Source of the DNA: Thermoplasmatales archaeon SM1-50
GTDB taxonomy: Archaea > Thermoplasmatota > E2 > DHVEG-1
Length of the DNA: 44,829 bases
Assembly (NCBI GenBank): GCA_001595945.1
Contig: LSSI01000040.1
Location: 1 to 44,829, forward strand
Reading direction: 5' to 3'
A program made the translations under genes and the position numbers. Of this stretch, positions 9,030-18,583 are shown in pieces. A model generated the notes under the pieces. The model made no database searches. It had not been told where the DNA came from and saw only the letters and a program-made list of their open reading frames with translations. Each line of letters starts with the position of its first letter. Within the stretch, counting starts at the first letter, position 1.

Positions 9030-9455
9030 ATGCCGCAGGTAGTAACCTGTATTTTAGAGAACGATGGGAAGATTCTGGTCTTGAAACGCAGTACACTAGT
9101 AAGTACATACCGAGGACGTTGGGGTGGTGTGGCGGGTTATATCGAAGAACAAGAAAAACCTATTGACACCGCTATTAAAGAGATTTCAGAGGAGGTAGGC
9201 ATCCAGCCTGACGCCCTCACATTAGTGAAAAAAGGTGACCCCATTAATATTTCTGATACATCTGATGGAAGATCGTATGACTGGGTCGTGCATCCATTCT
9301 TATTTCATATCAAGGACAAAACACTGGTTCGTATCGACTGGGAACATGAGGAATACCGATGGGTTTTTCCATCAGAAGTAAAAACCTTTGATACAGTCCC
9401 TGGTCTGGATGCTGTCGTTAAACAGCTTCTTGGAAGAACCGATAATGTTAGATAA
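9030..9455 (+). CDS. NUDIX hydrolase
   Basis: GGVAGYIEEQEKPIDTAIKEISEEVGI NUDIX box. Confidence 0.92.
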   Translation: MPQVVTCILENDGKILVLKRSTLVSTYRGRWGGVAGYIEEQEKPIDTAIKEISEEVGIQPDALTLVKKGDPINISDTSDGRSYDWVVHPFLFHIKDKTLVRIDWEHEEYRWVFPSEVKTFDTVPGLDAVVKQLLGRTDNVR

Positions 9456-9464
9456 AGAACAAGA

Positions 9465-10046
9465 CTACGAGCCAGTAACGTTATCAAGTTCGTTTAATAT
9501 TTTTTCAATCGCGGAATAAGTCTCTTCTATAGACTGACCGGTGTTGATAATATGCCAGCCTTTGGCTAACTCCAATGCCTTTGTCCGTATCTTTAGAAAC
9601 TCTTCCTGAGTCTCAAACATCTCAGTTTCACTGCGTTGTTTGATTCGTTCGACGAGTTCCTCTGGTGTGGCATCTAAGAAAAACATATACTGTGATATCG
9701 GAACCAGTTTTTCAAAAAAACGATACCCGGTTTTCGTCAACGGTCTTGGCAGATATGCAGTCCCCATAAGGTAGCGTACCATGACAAGAGTATCACACGT
9801 TGGTTTTCGGTAGTACCGTCGTAGGCTATACATGACGTCGATCGCATAAAAAACCGATGCTTTCAGCTGATTGATTTTCCCTTTGCCAAGCAAGGCCTTC
9901 TTCGCTGTTCGACCATAGAAGTTATCTGATTCTGGATGGGACCGAACAATCACCTTTTCGCCTTTTTTCTCATAATGCTGTTTGATTAACTGGGCGTGTG
10001 TATCCTTACCTACACCATCAAGACCATCTACAATGATTAGTCGCAT
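9465..10046 (-). CDS. Thymidylate kinase-like P-loop kinase
   Basis: MRLIIVDGLDGVGKDTHAQLIKQHYEKKGEKV P-loop; TPEELVERIKQR lid region. Confidence 0.8.
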   Translation of the reverse strand: MRLIIVDGLDGVGKDTHAQLIKQHYEKKGEKVIVRSHPESDNFYGRTAKKALLGKGKINQLKASVFYAIDVMYSLRRYYRKPTCDTLVMVRYLMGTAYLPRPLTKTGYRFFEKLVPISQYMFFLDATPEELVERIKQRSETEMFETQEEFLKIRTKALELAKGWHIINTGQSIEETYSAIEKILNELDNVTGS

Positions 10047-10047
10047 C

Positions 10048-10716
10048 TCATCCCACCAAAAAGTACCAATACATCACCGCAGCGACAAACGGCACTGAGA
10101 GATTATCAAGACCTAATGGAGTGATGCCTTCAACCATGGTCGCGACCCCAGCCATACAGAGCAAATAAACTACAGCACGAATCGTTAGCGGTTCTGCGTA
10201 AAATACGAGGGTGATGAATAAAAATAGAAATGTACAGACGAGCATCGCAAGGGAACCTACAAAGCTTTTCGTGTCTTTGAAAACCGTATATGTCCGTTTC
10301 CCGTATTTAATGCCAATAAGTGATGCAAGACCATCACCGTAAGACATCGCAAGGATCCCCATCGCGATAATCACTCGTTGATCAAAAAACACGTACGCAA
10401 GCACTGTCCAGGTAATTGCATAGTAGACCAAACCAAGCCCATGACCTGCCTCAGAGGTTTTTCCTCGAATCGATTTGATCGGTGTATATGGGCTCATAAA
10501 AAATGTAAACAAAATGAATGGCCCGGCTGCAAGAAACGCCATAATCTCTCTTGTTTCAAATAAAGGAAGGATAAACGCGATATTCCCAGTCATGATATGC
10601 AAAAATTTTCTGCTTTGAACCGGATATTTTTTTGAAAATACTTTTTCGGTAAAAATGATTAACAAGCCTACATAAATATATACTGCAGCGACCCCGACGA
10701 TATCACTTTGAAACAT
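10048..10716 (-). CDS. Dolichol-kinase/phosphatidate-cytidylyltransferase-like membrane protein
   Basis: SRKFLHIMTGN...GDGLASLIGIKYGKRTYTVFKDTKSFVGSLAM. Confidence 0.75.
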   Translation of the reverse strand: MFQSDIVGVAAVYIYVGLLIIFTEKVFSKKYPVQSRKFLHIMTGNIAFILPLFETREIMAFLAAGPFILFTFFMSPYTPIKSIRGKTSEAGHGLGLVYYAITWTVLAYVFFDQRVIIAMGILAMSYGDGLASLIGIKYGKRTYTVFKDTKSFVGSLAMLVCTFLFLFITLVFYAEPLTIRAVVYLLCMAGVATMVEGITPLGLDNLSVPFVAAVMYWYFLVG

Positions 10717-10722
10717 GGTTTT

Positions 10723-11625
10723 TTATCCACCTGCAAATGCTCCAGCAAGAAACGCAAGAAGCCCGATAAAAATCGCGATAAGAGTATATTTCCGATGAAA
10801 CTTCAGACTTGGGGTTTCCTTTAACACCAGTTGAAGGGAGGTAGCAAGCAACATCGAATCTGTGATAAGCACTAGGATAAAATAGGTTATGTTTTTATAA
10901 TACACTCCGAAATCCTGTAGAAAGAAGGGTAGGAAACTTAGTGCAATAGCACAAAGATATAAAAGTGCAGCCATGCCGTTCGAGGCGCGTTTCCCGATAT
11001 ACCGGGGGAATGATTTAACACCTTTTATTTGGTCTCCTTCGAAATCCATGACATCTTTCATGATCTCCCTCCCTGCCCCCGCAAGAAATGCGATCAGCGC
11101 GATGATGTAGAGAACAGGGTTAATTGTCCCAAGTGAAAAAGCGTCGTTCCCAAGAACTGTTGCTCCCCCGAAGATAAATGGGATGGCCATGATATAGGCG
11201 ATGTAAAAGTTCCCGACGAGTTTGATTTTCTTTATTTTCATATCATATAAGACTGAGATTACTGCAGTGATAAGCGCGATGAGAAAACATGTAAGGTTCA
11301 CAAAAAAGGAGCAGACAAGACCAAGTGGGAAAAGAAGGTAAAACAGGTACAACGCGGTTTTTGGGGAGATATCACCACGGACCAAAGGTCGGTCTGTTCT
11401 TCTGTTAATCCGGTCGATATCAAGATCAAAGTAATCATTAAGCGCAAATGTACTGGCTTCTAAAAACAGAGCGGTAAAAAAGGTAAGGACGATGTTGATT
11501 AGTGGGAGATTCAGGTTATCATGCAGAGTTTTTTGGGAGATAAGTGATCCGATGAGTATGGCAAGAAATAGCATTATCCCATGTTCCAATCGCATGAGTT
11601 GCCAGATGGCTTTGAGTGTTTTCAT
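10723..11625 (-). CDS. UbiA-family prenyltransferase, probable digeranylgeranylglyceryl phosphate synthase
   Basis: LNDYFDLDIDRINRRTDRPLVRGDISPKTAL...GREIMKDVMDFEGDQIKGVKSFPRYIGKRAS. Confidence 0.88.
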   Translation of the reverse strand: MKTLKAIWQLMRLEHGIMLFLAILIGSLISQKTLHDNLNLPLINIVLTFFTALFLEASTFALNDYFDLDIDRINRRTDRPLVRGDISPKTALYLFYLLFPLGLVCSFFVNLTCFLIALITAVISVLYDMKIKKIKLVGNFYIAYIMAIPFIFGGATVLGNDAFSLGTINPVLYIIALIAFLAGAGREIMKDVMDFEGDQIKGVKSFPRYIGKRASNGMAALLYLCAIALSFLPFFLQDFGVYYKNITYFILVLITDSMLLATSLQLVLKETPSLKFHRKYTLIAIFIGLLAFLAGAFAGG

Positions 11626-11691
11626 CTTAGACGAGAATAAAATGCAGAGTTATAAACTTTTGAGAGCAAGACCCTCCCTAGGCTTGTTTTG

Positions 11692-12711
11692 TTATGGCTC
11701 AAGAATCACCTTAATGGATTCTTTTGCTTTTGCAACAAGCCGAAAACCCTCCGCCGCTTCTGAAAGTGGAAGCTTATGTGAAATCATGTCAACTACTGTG
11801 ACTTTCTTTGATGCTATCAGAGTTATTGCACGGTTGATATCTTCTGGGCTTCCTGCATAGGTAGAGATCATGGTTATTTGCTTGTTCCACAACTCAAACA
11901 ACGGGAATGGGATGTTGATTCCTGGTTTTGTTGGTGCGAAGAATAGGATAGTTCCTCCACTCTCCACGGACCGAAGAGCCTGCTGGACCGCTGATACGGC
12001 ACCGGTGCAGAGAACCACAAGATCCGCAAGTCTACCGTCATTGTGTTTCTTTACTTCTTCTGGCACATTGTCCTTTGCATGGATAACGAGGTTTGCACCA
12101 AATCGTTGTGCCGCTTGTAACCGATAGTCCTCTACATCAGTCGCAAAGATTCTTTTAGCGCCCCAGGCCTTGGCTAATTTTATTTGGAGTAACCCCGAAA
12201 TCCCACTACCAATCACCAGAACAGTTTGCCCTGACTTCATTCCAGCGGTCTTAAAGCCCCGGACAACACAAGCAAGCGGTTCGATAAACACCCCCTCATC
12301 ATAGGACATTTCTCCTGGTAGGATAAATACACCATAATCAATGTTTATCTTTGGGACACGCAGATACTCTGCAAAACCACCTGGGTAGAAATTCGTGGAA
12401 TGTAACGTGTGACAAAGGGTATGCTGACCATTTTTGCAAAACCTACACGTGTTACAGGGAACATGATGAGAGACAAAGACACGATCACCTACCTTATATC
12501 GCTTGACGTTCTTGCCGACTTGTACGATGTCACCGGCGATCTCATGGCCAAGGACTTTTGGGGCTTTTTTTATCCGGTACCATTCCATAACGTCGCTGCC
12601 GCAAATACCACTGGTTTTCACCTTAACTAAAAGCTCATCGTCTCCGATAGCAGGAATAGGCACCTCCTCGATACGTACATCGTTATTATTATAATACATC
12701 GCGACTTTCAT
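11692..12711 (-). CDS. Zinc-dependent medium-chain alcohol/sorbitol/threonine dehydrogenase family
   Basis: KTSGICGSDVMEWYRIKKAPKVLGHEIAGDIVQVGKNVKRYKVGDRVFVSHHVPCNTCRFCKNGQHTLC. Confidence 0.92.
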   Translation of the reverse strand: MKVAMYYNNNDVRIEEVPIPAIGDDELLVKVKTSGICGSDVMEWYRIKKAPKVLGHEIAGDIVQVGKNVKRYKVGDRVFVSHHVPCNTCRFCKNGQHTLCHTLHSTNFYPGGFAEYLRVPKINIDYGVFILPGEMSYDEGVFIEPLACVVRGFKTAGMKSGQTVLVIGSGISGLLQIKLAKAWGAKRIFATDVEDYRLQAAQRFGANLVIHAKDNVPEEVKKHNDGRLADLVVLCTGAVSAVQQALRSVESGGTILFFAPTKPGINIPFPLFELWNKQITMISTYAGSPEDINRAITLIASKKVTVVDMISHKLPLSEAAEGFRLVAKAKESIKVILEP

Positions 12712-12789
12712 AGTTTTTATACTCTTCCAATTGTCGGTATAAAGAAGTGTTTAATAGAGTTTATGACCCCGTATTTTCCTTTAGAAAAG

Positions 12790-12811
12790 CAAAGCTTATT
12801 CAAAGCTTATT
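12790..12811. repeat. 11-bp perfect tandem duplication CAAAGCTTATT x2
   Basis: Direct reading, about 43 bp upstream of the arrestin-like ORF. Confidence 0.9.
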
Positions 12812-12853
12812 ATTAGACATCTATTACAATCTCTCTTTGGGTATGAAGATACT

Positions 12854-13333
12854 ATGGGATTATTTGGAGCGCAAAAAATCGTGTTAAATCTAGAGAGATA
12901 CGATTACAAACCAGGGGATACCATCAAAGGGACTGTGACATTACAGTTGAAAAAACCAATAAATGCTCGTAGGTTGGAGGTAGGGCTCATTGGTAGGAAA
13001 ATTCAGCAGCAGAGTGGCATTCGAGTGGGAATGTCTTCAAGTCCTTACAAAAGTGGATATCAGAAGACAACAGAATATCGTACTATCTATGATTTCCGCA
13101 TCCCTCTTGGTGTAGAACAAGAATATCTGGCAGGTTTGTTTCCTTTTAAAATTAAAATACCGACGACGATTCTACAAGGAGAAGTCTTACCGGAAGGAGG
13201 TGTTGCAGCCGATGTCAATGTGCCAAAGGCATTAGGCGGAGTACCCTCCCGTATTGAATGGATGATTGTCGCCCGGCTGGATGTTCCGTTGAAACTTGAT
13301 GTCAGCGCATCGCAAAAGATTGCTCTCTCATAA
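12854..13333 (+). CDS. Arrestin-fold/Spo0M-like beta-sandwich protein
   Basis: MGLFGAQKIVLNLERYDYKPGDTIKGTVTLQLKKPINARRLEVGLIG...TIYDFRIPL...FPFKIKIP pattern. Confidence 0.65.
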   Translation: MGLFGAQKIVLNLERYDYKPGDTIKGTVTLQLKKPINARRLEVGLIGRKIQQQSGIRVGMSSSPYKSGYQKTTEYRTIYDFRIPLGVEQEYLAGLFPFKIKIPTTILQGEVLPEGGVAADVNVPKALGGVPSRIEWMIVARLDVPLKLDVSASQKIALS

Positions 13334-13364
13334 ACGAAAGACGTAAAAAGGGGGTGGTTGTTTA

Positions 13365-13808
13365 TTGGAGCGCACTATGATAATTAAGGCAATCAAATTA
13401 AAATCGATTGAGGCACGTCGATACGTGGAACCTGACAATAAACCACGGCAGATTCGTATTGATCATAATAGTCAGATCTCCCAGGTCATGAATAGCGCGG
13501 AAAAAACTCTCATAATCGAGTTCCAATACACCGCTAGCTACGGACCGATCGGTATGATTAAACTTGATGGTACCATCTTCTCTGAGGAAAATGAGGCAAA
13601 GCAACTAGCCAAAGAATGGCAAAACACAAGGAAAATGCCTGACCAGTTCGCAAGTAACATCCACACCGCAATCATGCATACCTGTGTGCCAGAGGCAGTT
13701 GGTATCGCCAAAGACCTTGGGTTGCCGCCACCAATCCCCTTGCCGCAGGTTCGACTTGGTACTGACCCTAAAAAGGGACAAAGTCAAAGTGGGATAGAAG
13801 TCGCCTAA
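13365..13808 (+). CDS. Conserved hypothetical protein (possibly SecB-like fold)
   Basis: 147-aa ORF in tandem with the arrestin-like gene; IEFQYTASYGPIGMIKLDGTIFSEE strand pattern. Confidence 0.55.
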   Translation: MERTMIIKAIKLKSIEARRYVEPDNKPRQIRIDHNSQISQVMNSAEKTLIIEFQYTASYGPIGMIKLDGTIFSEENEAKQLAKEWQNTRKMPDQFASNIHTAIMHTCVPEAVGIAKDLGLPPPIPLPQVRLGTDPKKGQSQSGIEVA

Positions 13809-13855
13809 TCGTTTTTTTCTATGGTACTTTTAAATAAAACAAAGGGATACTCTGC

Positions 13856-14533
13856 GTGATGAAAACCGTTGTCGTATCGATAGGAGGATCCGTGGTTCTT
13901 TCTCAAGAGGCAGACGAGCTTTTCCTAAGAAACCTGGCTGCTCTTTTTAAAAAAATAAGCAATAATTACAAACTATTTGTCATCGTCGGTGGAGGAACCA
14001 TAGCTAGACGATACATCCAGCTTGGACGTGACCTTGGGTTCGACGAGGACACCTTAGATCTTCTAGGTATCGATGTGACACGGGTGAACGCACGTATCAT
14101 CACCAATCTACTTGATATCTCCAATAAAGAGATTCCTCATACAACAAGTGATGCGTTGAAACTTAATTTTCCGATTGTTGTCATGGGAGGAACTGACCCA
14201 AAACATAGTACAGATTTGGTTGGAGCGGAGCTTGCAGAAAAAACCCATGCAATACGTTTTGTAAACGCAACGAACGTCGATGGTATCTACGATAAAGACC
14301 CGAATATATACAAGGACGCAAAGCAACTTAAGGAAATCTCTATTGATAAGTTGATTGCGCATTACGGAACGACATGGGGAACTGCAGGGAAAAATATCTT
14401 CATGGACGAACCTGCTTTAGATGTCATTAAAAATGCAAAGATCTCAACCTTTATTGTAAATGGGAAGCGACTTGATCAATTGGAGAAAGCAATACGTGGC
14501 CAACCGTTTGATGGTACGACCATTCTTGTGTAG
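13856..14533 (+). CDS. pyrH: UMP kinase (archaeal type)
   Basis: MKTVVVSIGGSVVLS...VGGGTIARRYIQLGRDLG...LDLLGIDVTRVNARI...KTHAIRFVNATNVDGIYDKDP. Confidence 0.93.
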   Translation: MMKTVVVSIGGSVVLSQEADELFLRNLAALFKKISNNYKLFVIVGGGTIARRYIQLGRDLGFDEDTLDLLGIDVTRVNARIITNLLDISNKEIPHTTSDALKLNFPIVVMGGTDPKHSTDLVGAELAEKTHAIRFVNATNVDGIYDKDPNIYKDAKQLKEISIDKLIAHYGTTWGTAGKNIFMDEPALDVIKNAKISTFIVNGKRLDQLEKAIRGQPFDGTTILV

Positions 14534-14628
14534 CATTGAATTTTACTTTTTTACACTCAGCCGATAGCAGAGAAAGTTATATATAGTCCGATTTCTATAC
14601 ATTTCCCACTAAATTCCCACATAGGTGA

Positions 14629-15051
14629 ATGATGAACTCAATAATCAGGTTGGATACACGAGGGCGTCTTGTCATCCCAAACGAATTTCGAGAAACCCTT
14701 AATCTTAAAGAAGGAGATGAATTACTGCTGAGTCTCGATACAAAAACAAATACCCTTGTTATCAGCCCTATTTACGGAAAAACAGACAATTTAGTGAAAA
14801 TAGAAATCAACTTCGATGATAAACCAGGAAGTTTAGCAAAACTCGCCGAAACCTTAGCAAAAATCAACATCGACCTTGTGATGACCGAATCAAAAAGTTT
14901 CCAGCGCGGGACCAAAGCACGATGGAACATTTTCGCAGATACCACAAAATGTCCCTATGGTATAAACGAAATTAAAAAGACATTACTCCAAAATCACTCT
15001 GTGGAGTCCGTGAGTATCACAAAGATAACTCGTGATCGCCTTCATCATTGA
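14629..15051 (+). CDS. AbrB/SpoVT DNA-binding domain fused to ACT domain
   Basis: IIRLDTRGRLVIPNEFRETLNLKEGDELLL (AbrB) followed by KIEINFDDKPGSLAKLAETLAKINIDLVMTES (ACT). Confidence 0.85.
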   Translation: MMNSIIRLDTRGRLVIPNEFRETLNLKEGDELLLSLDTKTNTLVISPIYGKTDNLVKIEINFDDKPGSLAKLAETLAKINIDLVMTESKSFQRGTKARWNIFADTTKCPYGINEIKKTLLQNHSVESVSITKITRDRLHH

Positions 15052-15126
15052 AAAAAAAATGCTTCTAGCACCTCTTTTTTTCGATTCCATCAAGGATAAT
15101 AGTGGAAAAACTAAGGAGAAAAATAC

Positions 15127-15423
15127 ATGTTAGAGAAAAATACCTTAGAACCAAAGGCAGCAGAAATCCTAAAAGGATTGACAACAAAGACAGAAAAAAT
15201 AATTAAAATCGGCCAAATCCTTGACATCACCAACAGCGATATCGTTGCAACATTACAAAAGAAACGATGGATCCAAAACATCATTGTAATACTAGCTGCA
15301 ACAACAATCATCCTATATTCTTATGCCATGCTTGCAAAGGGAGCACACTATGGAGGAATTAGCGTCAAAGACTTCAATACGATTGAGCAACTGGTCTACA
15401 GCACTTTCGGCCGATTTTTATAA
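15127..15423 (+). CDS. 98-aa small protein with one central TM helix; candidate substrate of the adjacent radical SAM enzyme
   Basis: SD AAGGAG before ATG; WIQNIIVILAATTIILYSYAML hydrophobic segment; immediately upstream of a SPASM radical SAM gene. Confidence 0.65.
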   Translation: MLEKNTLEPKAAEILKGLTTKTEKIIKIGQILDITNSDIVATLQKKRWIQNIIVILAATTIILYSYAMLAKGAHYGGISVKDFNTIEQLVYSTFGRFL

Positions 15424-15432
15424 AAAAAAAGA

Positions 15433-15463
15433 AACGATGCAATGCTACTTTCGTTGCATCGTT
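15433..15463 (+). terminator. Intercistronic hairpin AACGATGCAA-(11 nt)-TTGCATCGTT followed by CTCTTTT
   Basis: 10-bp perfect stem between the small ORF and the radical SAM gene. Confidence 0.75.
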
Positions 15464-15490
15464 CTCTTTTGTATATGAAGGAAAAACAAC

Positions 15491-16525
15491 ATGCTTAGAA
15501 AAAAATGGACACCATACGCTGCTTTATACGAACTAACCCTCCAATGCAACATGCGATGCATTCACTGCGGATCCGCGGCAGGGGATGCACGTCGAAAAGA
15601 ACTGCCCACAGAGGACTGGGAGAATATTACAAAACAACTTGCAGATTTGAACTGCAAAGAAATTACTTTACTTGGGGGAGAACCATTTCTCCGGCCAGAC
15701 TGGTATACAATTGCAAAAACAATTAAAAATTATGGTATAAAAGTTACTATTATCTCAAATGGACTATGTGTCAATAATGTAACTATCTCAAAATTACTAA
15801 CACTAGAGCCCTATTCAGTAGCTATTAGTATCGACGGCGGAACACAAGAAACACATGATTCAATTAGACAACGACCAGGTTCATTTGATATCTGCATGAA
15901 AACACTGTTAAAATTGACAGATGTCAATATTCCCACCACGGTCATAACGACACTTAATAAAAAAAATCTTAAAGAACTCCCATTACTCCGTACCTTGTTA
16001 CTAAATAAAGGTATTGCTTGGCAACTACAAATAGCCGCACCTATAGGTCGATTTCCAAGAGAATTTGTGCTTTCAACTGAAGAGTTCTATGCAGCTGCCC
16101 TATTCATTGCTACGACAAGGAAAAAATACACTATGAAGGAAATACCGATTATGGGTGCACATTGTTTTGGATACAATTCACAAGCACTACCAAACATAAA
16201 TTTACTCCCCCTTTGGAGAGGCTGCCAAGCAGGAACCACCCTTTTAGGAATACAGAGCGACGGAGGAGTCAAAGGATGCTTATCTTTACCTAACGAATTA
16301 ATTGAAGGAAATATAAAAAATAATACATTATATGAACTTTGGAACAAACCAACAGCATTCCTGTATAATCGAAAGTTTTCTACAGAAGACCTAACAAACG
16401 ACTGCCAAAGCTGTCGCTTTGGTAAAACCTGTAAAGGAGGATGTCTATCGCTCTCATTAGCAATGACAGGAAAAACACACGGTGATCCATACTGTCTTAA
16501 AACAATTGAAAAAAATTATTTATAA
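15491..16525 (+). CDS. Radical SAM/SPASM protein (peptide maturase-like)
   Basis: LTLQCNMRCIHCGSAAG (CxxxCxxC), LLGGEPFLRPDW, ISIDGG, SPASM Cys set C...CLSLPNE...CQSCRFGKTCKGGC...C. Confidence 0.92.
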   Translation: MLRKKWTPYAALYELTLQCNMRCIHCGSAAGDARRKELPTEDWENITKQLADLNCKEITLLGGEPFLRPDWYTIAKTIKNYGIKVTIISNGLCVNNVTISKLLTLEPYSVAISIDGGTQETHDSIRQRPGSFDICMKTLLKLTDVNIPTTVITTLNKKNLKELPLLRTLLLNKGIAWQLQIAAPIGRFPREFVLSTEEFYAAALFIATTRKKYTMKEIPIMGAHCFGYNSQALPNINLLPLWRGCQAGTTLLGIQSDGGVKGCLSLPNELIEGNIKNNTLYELWNKPTAFLYNRKFSTEDLTNDCQSCRFGKTCKGGCLSLSLAMTGKTHGDPYCLKTIEKNYL

Positions 16526-16571
16526 AAAAAATCCAATCCCTTTTTCTATAATTCTAATCAGGAGACTTCAT

Positions 16572-17786
16572 TCAAGCCCCAAAAATATGCTGAACCATCC
16601 ACTCAGGGTTAAATGGTATCTGATCATCGTACCCCTGACCGACCCCTATAAAAAGCAATGGCTTACCTATTGTATATGCTATGGATAGAGAACTTCCGCC
16701 TTTTGCATCTGCATCGACCTTTGTGAGAACCACTCCGTCGATGCCGACGACCTCATTGAACCGTTTCGCTTGCTCGACCGCATCATTACCTGATAACGCA
16801 TCACCAACGAAGATGATCATATCCGGTTTTGCGACCCGTTTGATCTTCGCCATCTCATCCATGAGGTTAGAGTTTGTTTGCATCCGACCAGCGGTATCAA
16901 GAAGTACGACGTCCTTATGTTTTGCCTTCGCATGTTCAATAGCATCATAGGCAACCGCGGCAGGATCAGCACCAGATCCATGTTTGATGATTTTCACGCC
17001 AAGCTTATCTGCATGAATAGATAGTTGCTCAATTGCTCCGGCACGGAACGTGTCACCAGCGGCCATCACACAGGTCTTACCTTGTTTTTGCAGTTGAAAC
17101 GCAATCTTTGCAATCGAAAGCGTCTTGCCCGTTCCATTCACCCCAACGAACATGACTACCACTGGTTTTTTCCGCTCATCGATAAATTTATGGAAATCAA
17201 AGTCACTGGATTTTAGCACATGGCCAATCGCGTTCTTTAAGACCGTTTCAACAAGATCCCCTGCTTTGCCTTTGTCAAACGGGACATTTTGTATCTCTTG
17301 TTTGACATCTTTTTTTATCGAGTTGATTACCGAATAGGCGACATCTGCCTCTAAAAGCCCCATTTCCAAATCCCAGAGCAGGTCATCAAGTTTTTTCTCA
17401 TCAATCGTCCATGAGGGTTTCTTTTCAGCCCCGATGGTCTCTTCGATGCTTTTTCTGGTCTGTAGCGCCCGCTTTAGCTCGCTTTCGATGCTTTCCTCGA
17501 TTTGTTTATCGATTTGCTTCTCACGTTGTTTTTTTTCTTCGCTTATTGGTTTTTGGGCGCGATGCGCTCGTTTTCGTGTCACAACTGGTTTAGACTCCTT
17601 TTTAATATCAGGAGCGGCGGGTTTCGATTCTACGGATTGCAGTGCTGGACTGATCTCACTGGTTTGTTTTTCAGATTCCTTTTGTAGTCTTTTTTCTAGT
17701 TTCTCTTCTTTTTTCAACTCGGACTCGATCTCTGCTTCTATGTTTTTTTCAAAGAGTTTTAGTTTCTTTTTTAAAAAATCAAACAT
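16572..17786 (-). CDS. ftsY: Signal recognition particle receptor FtsY
   Basis: MFVGVNGTGKTLSIAKIAFQL, GDTFRAGAIEQL, DTAGRMQTNSNLMDEM, TKVDADAKGGSSLS. Start trimmed to MFDFLKKKLKLF. Confidence 0.95.
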   Translation of the reverse strand: MFDFLKKKLKLFEKNIEAEIESELKKEEKLEKRLQKESEKQTSEISPALQSVESKPAAPDIKKESKPVVTRKRAHRAQKPISEEKKQREKQIDKQIEESIESELKRALQTRKSIEETIGAEKKPSWTIDEKKLDDLLWDLEMGLLEADVAYSVINSIKKDVKQEIQNVPFDKGKAGDLVETVLKNAIGHVLKSSDFDFHKFIDERKKPVVVMFVGVNGTGKTLSIAKIAFQLQKQGKTCVMAAGDTFRAGAIEQLSIHADKLGVKIIKHGSGADPAAVAYDAIEHAKAKHKDVVLLDTAGRMQTNSNLMDEMAKIKRVAKPDMIIFVGDALSGNDAVEQAKRFNEVVGIDGVVLTKVDADAKGGSSLSIAYTIGKPLLFIGVGQGYDDQIPFNPEWMVQHIFGA

Positions 17787-17808
17787 ATATACCCTCAGGT
17801 CAACGATG

Positions 17809-18228
17809 TTATCGTTGTGTTTCTTCCACCATCTGCTGTGTTTTACGAGACAGTTCTTCCGCATCAACTTGAATTTTCTTTCCCATCGAAACCATCCTTT
17901 CGAGATTCTCTTGTATCCGTTTCATCCGCTCTTCTAGTTTAACGATCGCCTCATCTACATTTTTTTCTATGACGACCCCCGCTCCGACACCGATGAGAAC
18001 GCTTGATGCATTTGTAAGGGACGCATTGATAAAAGTGCCTGCACCAATAGGCATGAGAAGCGATGAATTGTCATCTACATTATGCAGTTGATCGACCGTT
18101 ATTTTTGCTCGTTGATACTCTGCAAGGGTTGATTGGAGGTATTGAAGTTGCAGGTCGATGGATTCAAGTTGCTGTTTGTAATATTCAATTAATGTAAGGT
18201 TCCTGTTGATTTCTTCTTCTTTTGTCAT
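17809..18228 (-). CDS. pfdA: Prefoldin subunit alpha
   Basis: Coiled coil with central LMPIGAGTFINASLTNASSVLIGVGAGVVIEKNVDEA, adjacent to ftsY. Confidence 0.92.
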   Translation of the reverse strand: MTKEEEINRNLTLIEYYKQQLESIDLQLQYLQSTLAEYQRAKITVDQLHNVDDNSSLLMPIGAGTFINASLTNASSVLIGVGAGVVIEKNVDEAIVKLEERMKRIQENLERMVSMGKKIQVDAEELSRKTQQMVEETQR

Positions 18229-18410
18229 AGTTACCCTTCAATAAATCCCGATGGAAGCGTATCCCTCTATCAAAGAAGGTGTTATTAATATCTTTCCTGA
18301 ACACGCATATTGTGAATTCGTCAACCGAGCGAAACTAATAATTAAGTAAATTATTTATATAAACCATCTATTTACAGTACGAAGGAGAAGGAGAGGAAGG
18401 GATAAACCCC

Positions 18411-18506
18411 ATGAATCTCAGCAGAGAATTCGCTGAAAAATTCTCAGAGATATTTTTAAAAGATACAATGGCTGACTTTTTCAAAACGAAAGAGGATAGC
18501 CGATAA
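18411..18506 (+). CDS. Possible 31-aa microprotein
   Basis: MNLSREFAEKFSEIFLKDTMADFFKTKEDSR; SD-like GAAGGAGAAGGAGAGG and upstream TATA-like TTATTTATATAAAC; contains internal IR GAGAATT/AATTCTC. Confidence 0.4.
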   Translation: MNLSREFAEKFSEIFLKDTMADFFKTKEDSR

Positions 18507-18583
18507 TCCCTCTCTTCTTATTTTTTAGTTTTAACTTATTTGAAGTGATAATATTTTTAATCAACGGTTTTATTTCAAGTCAT

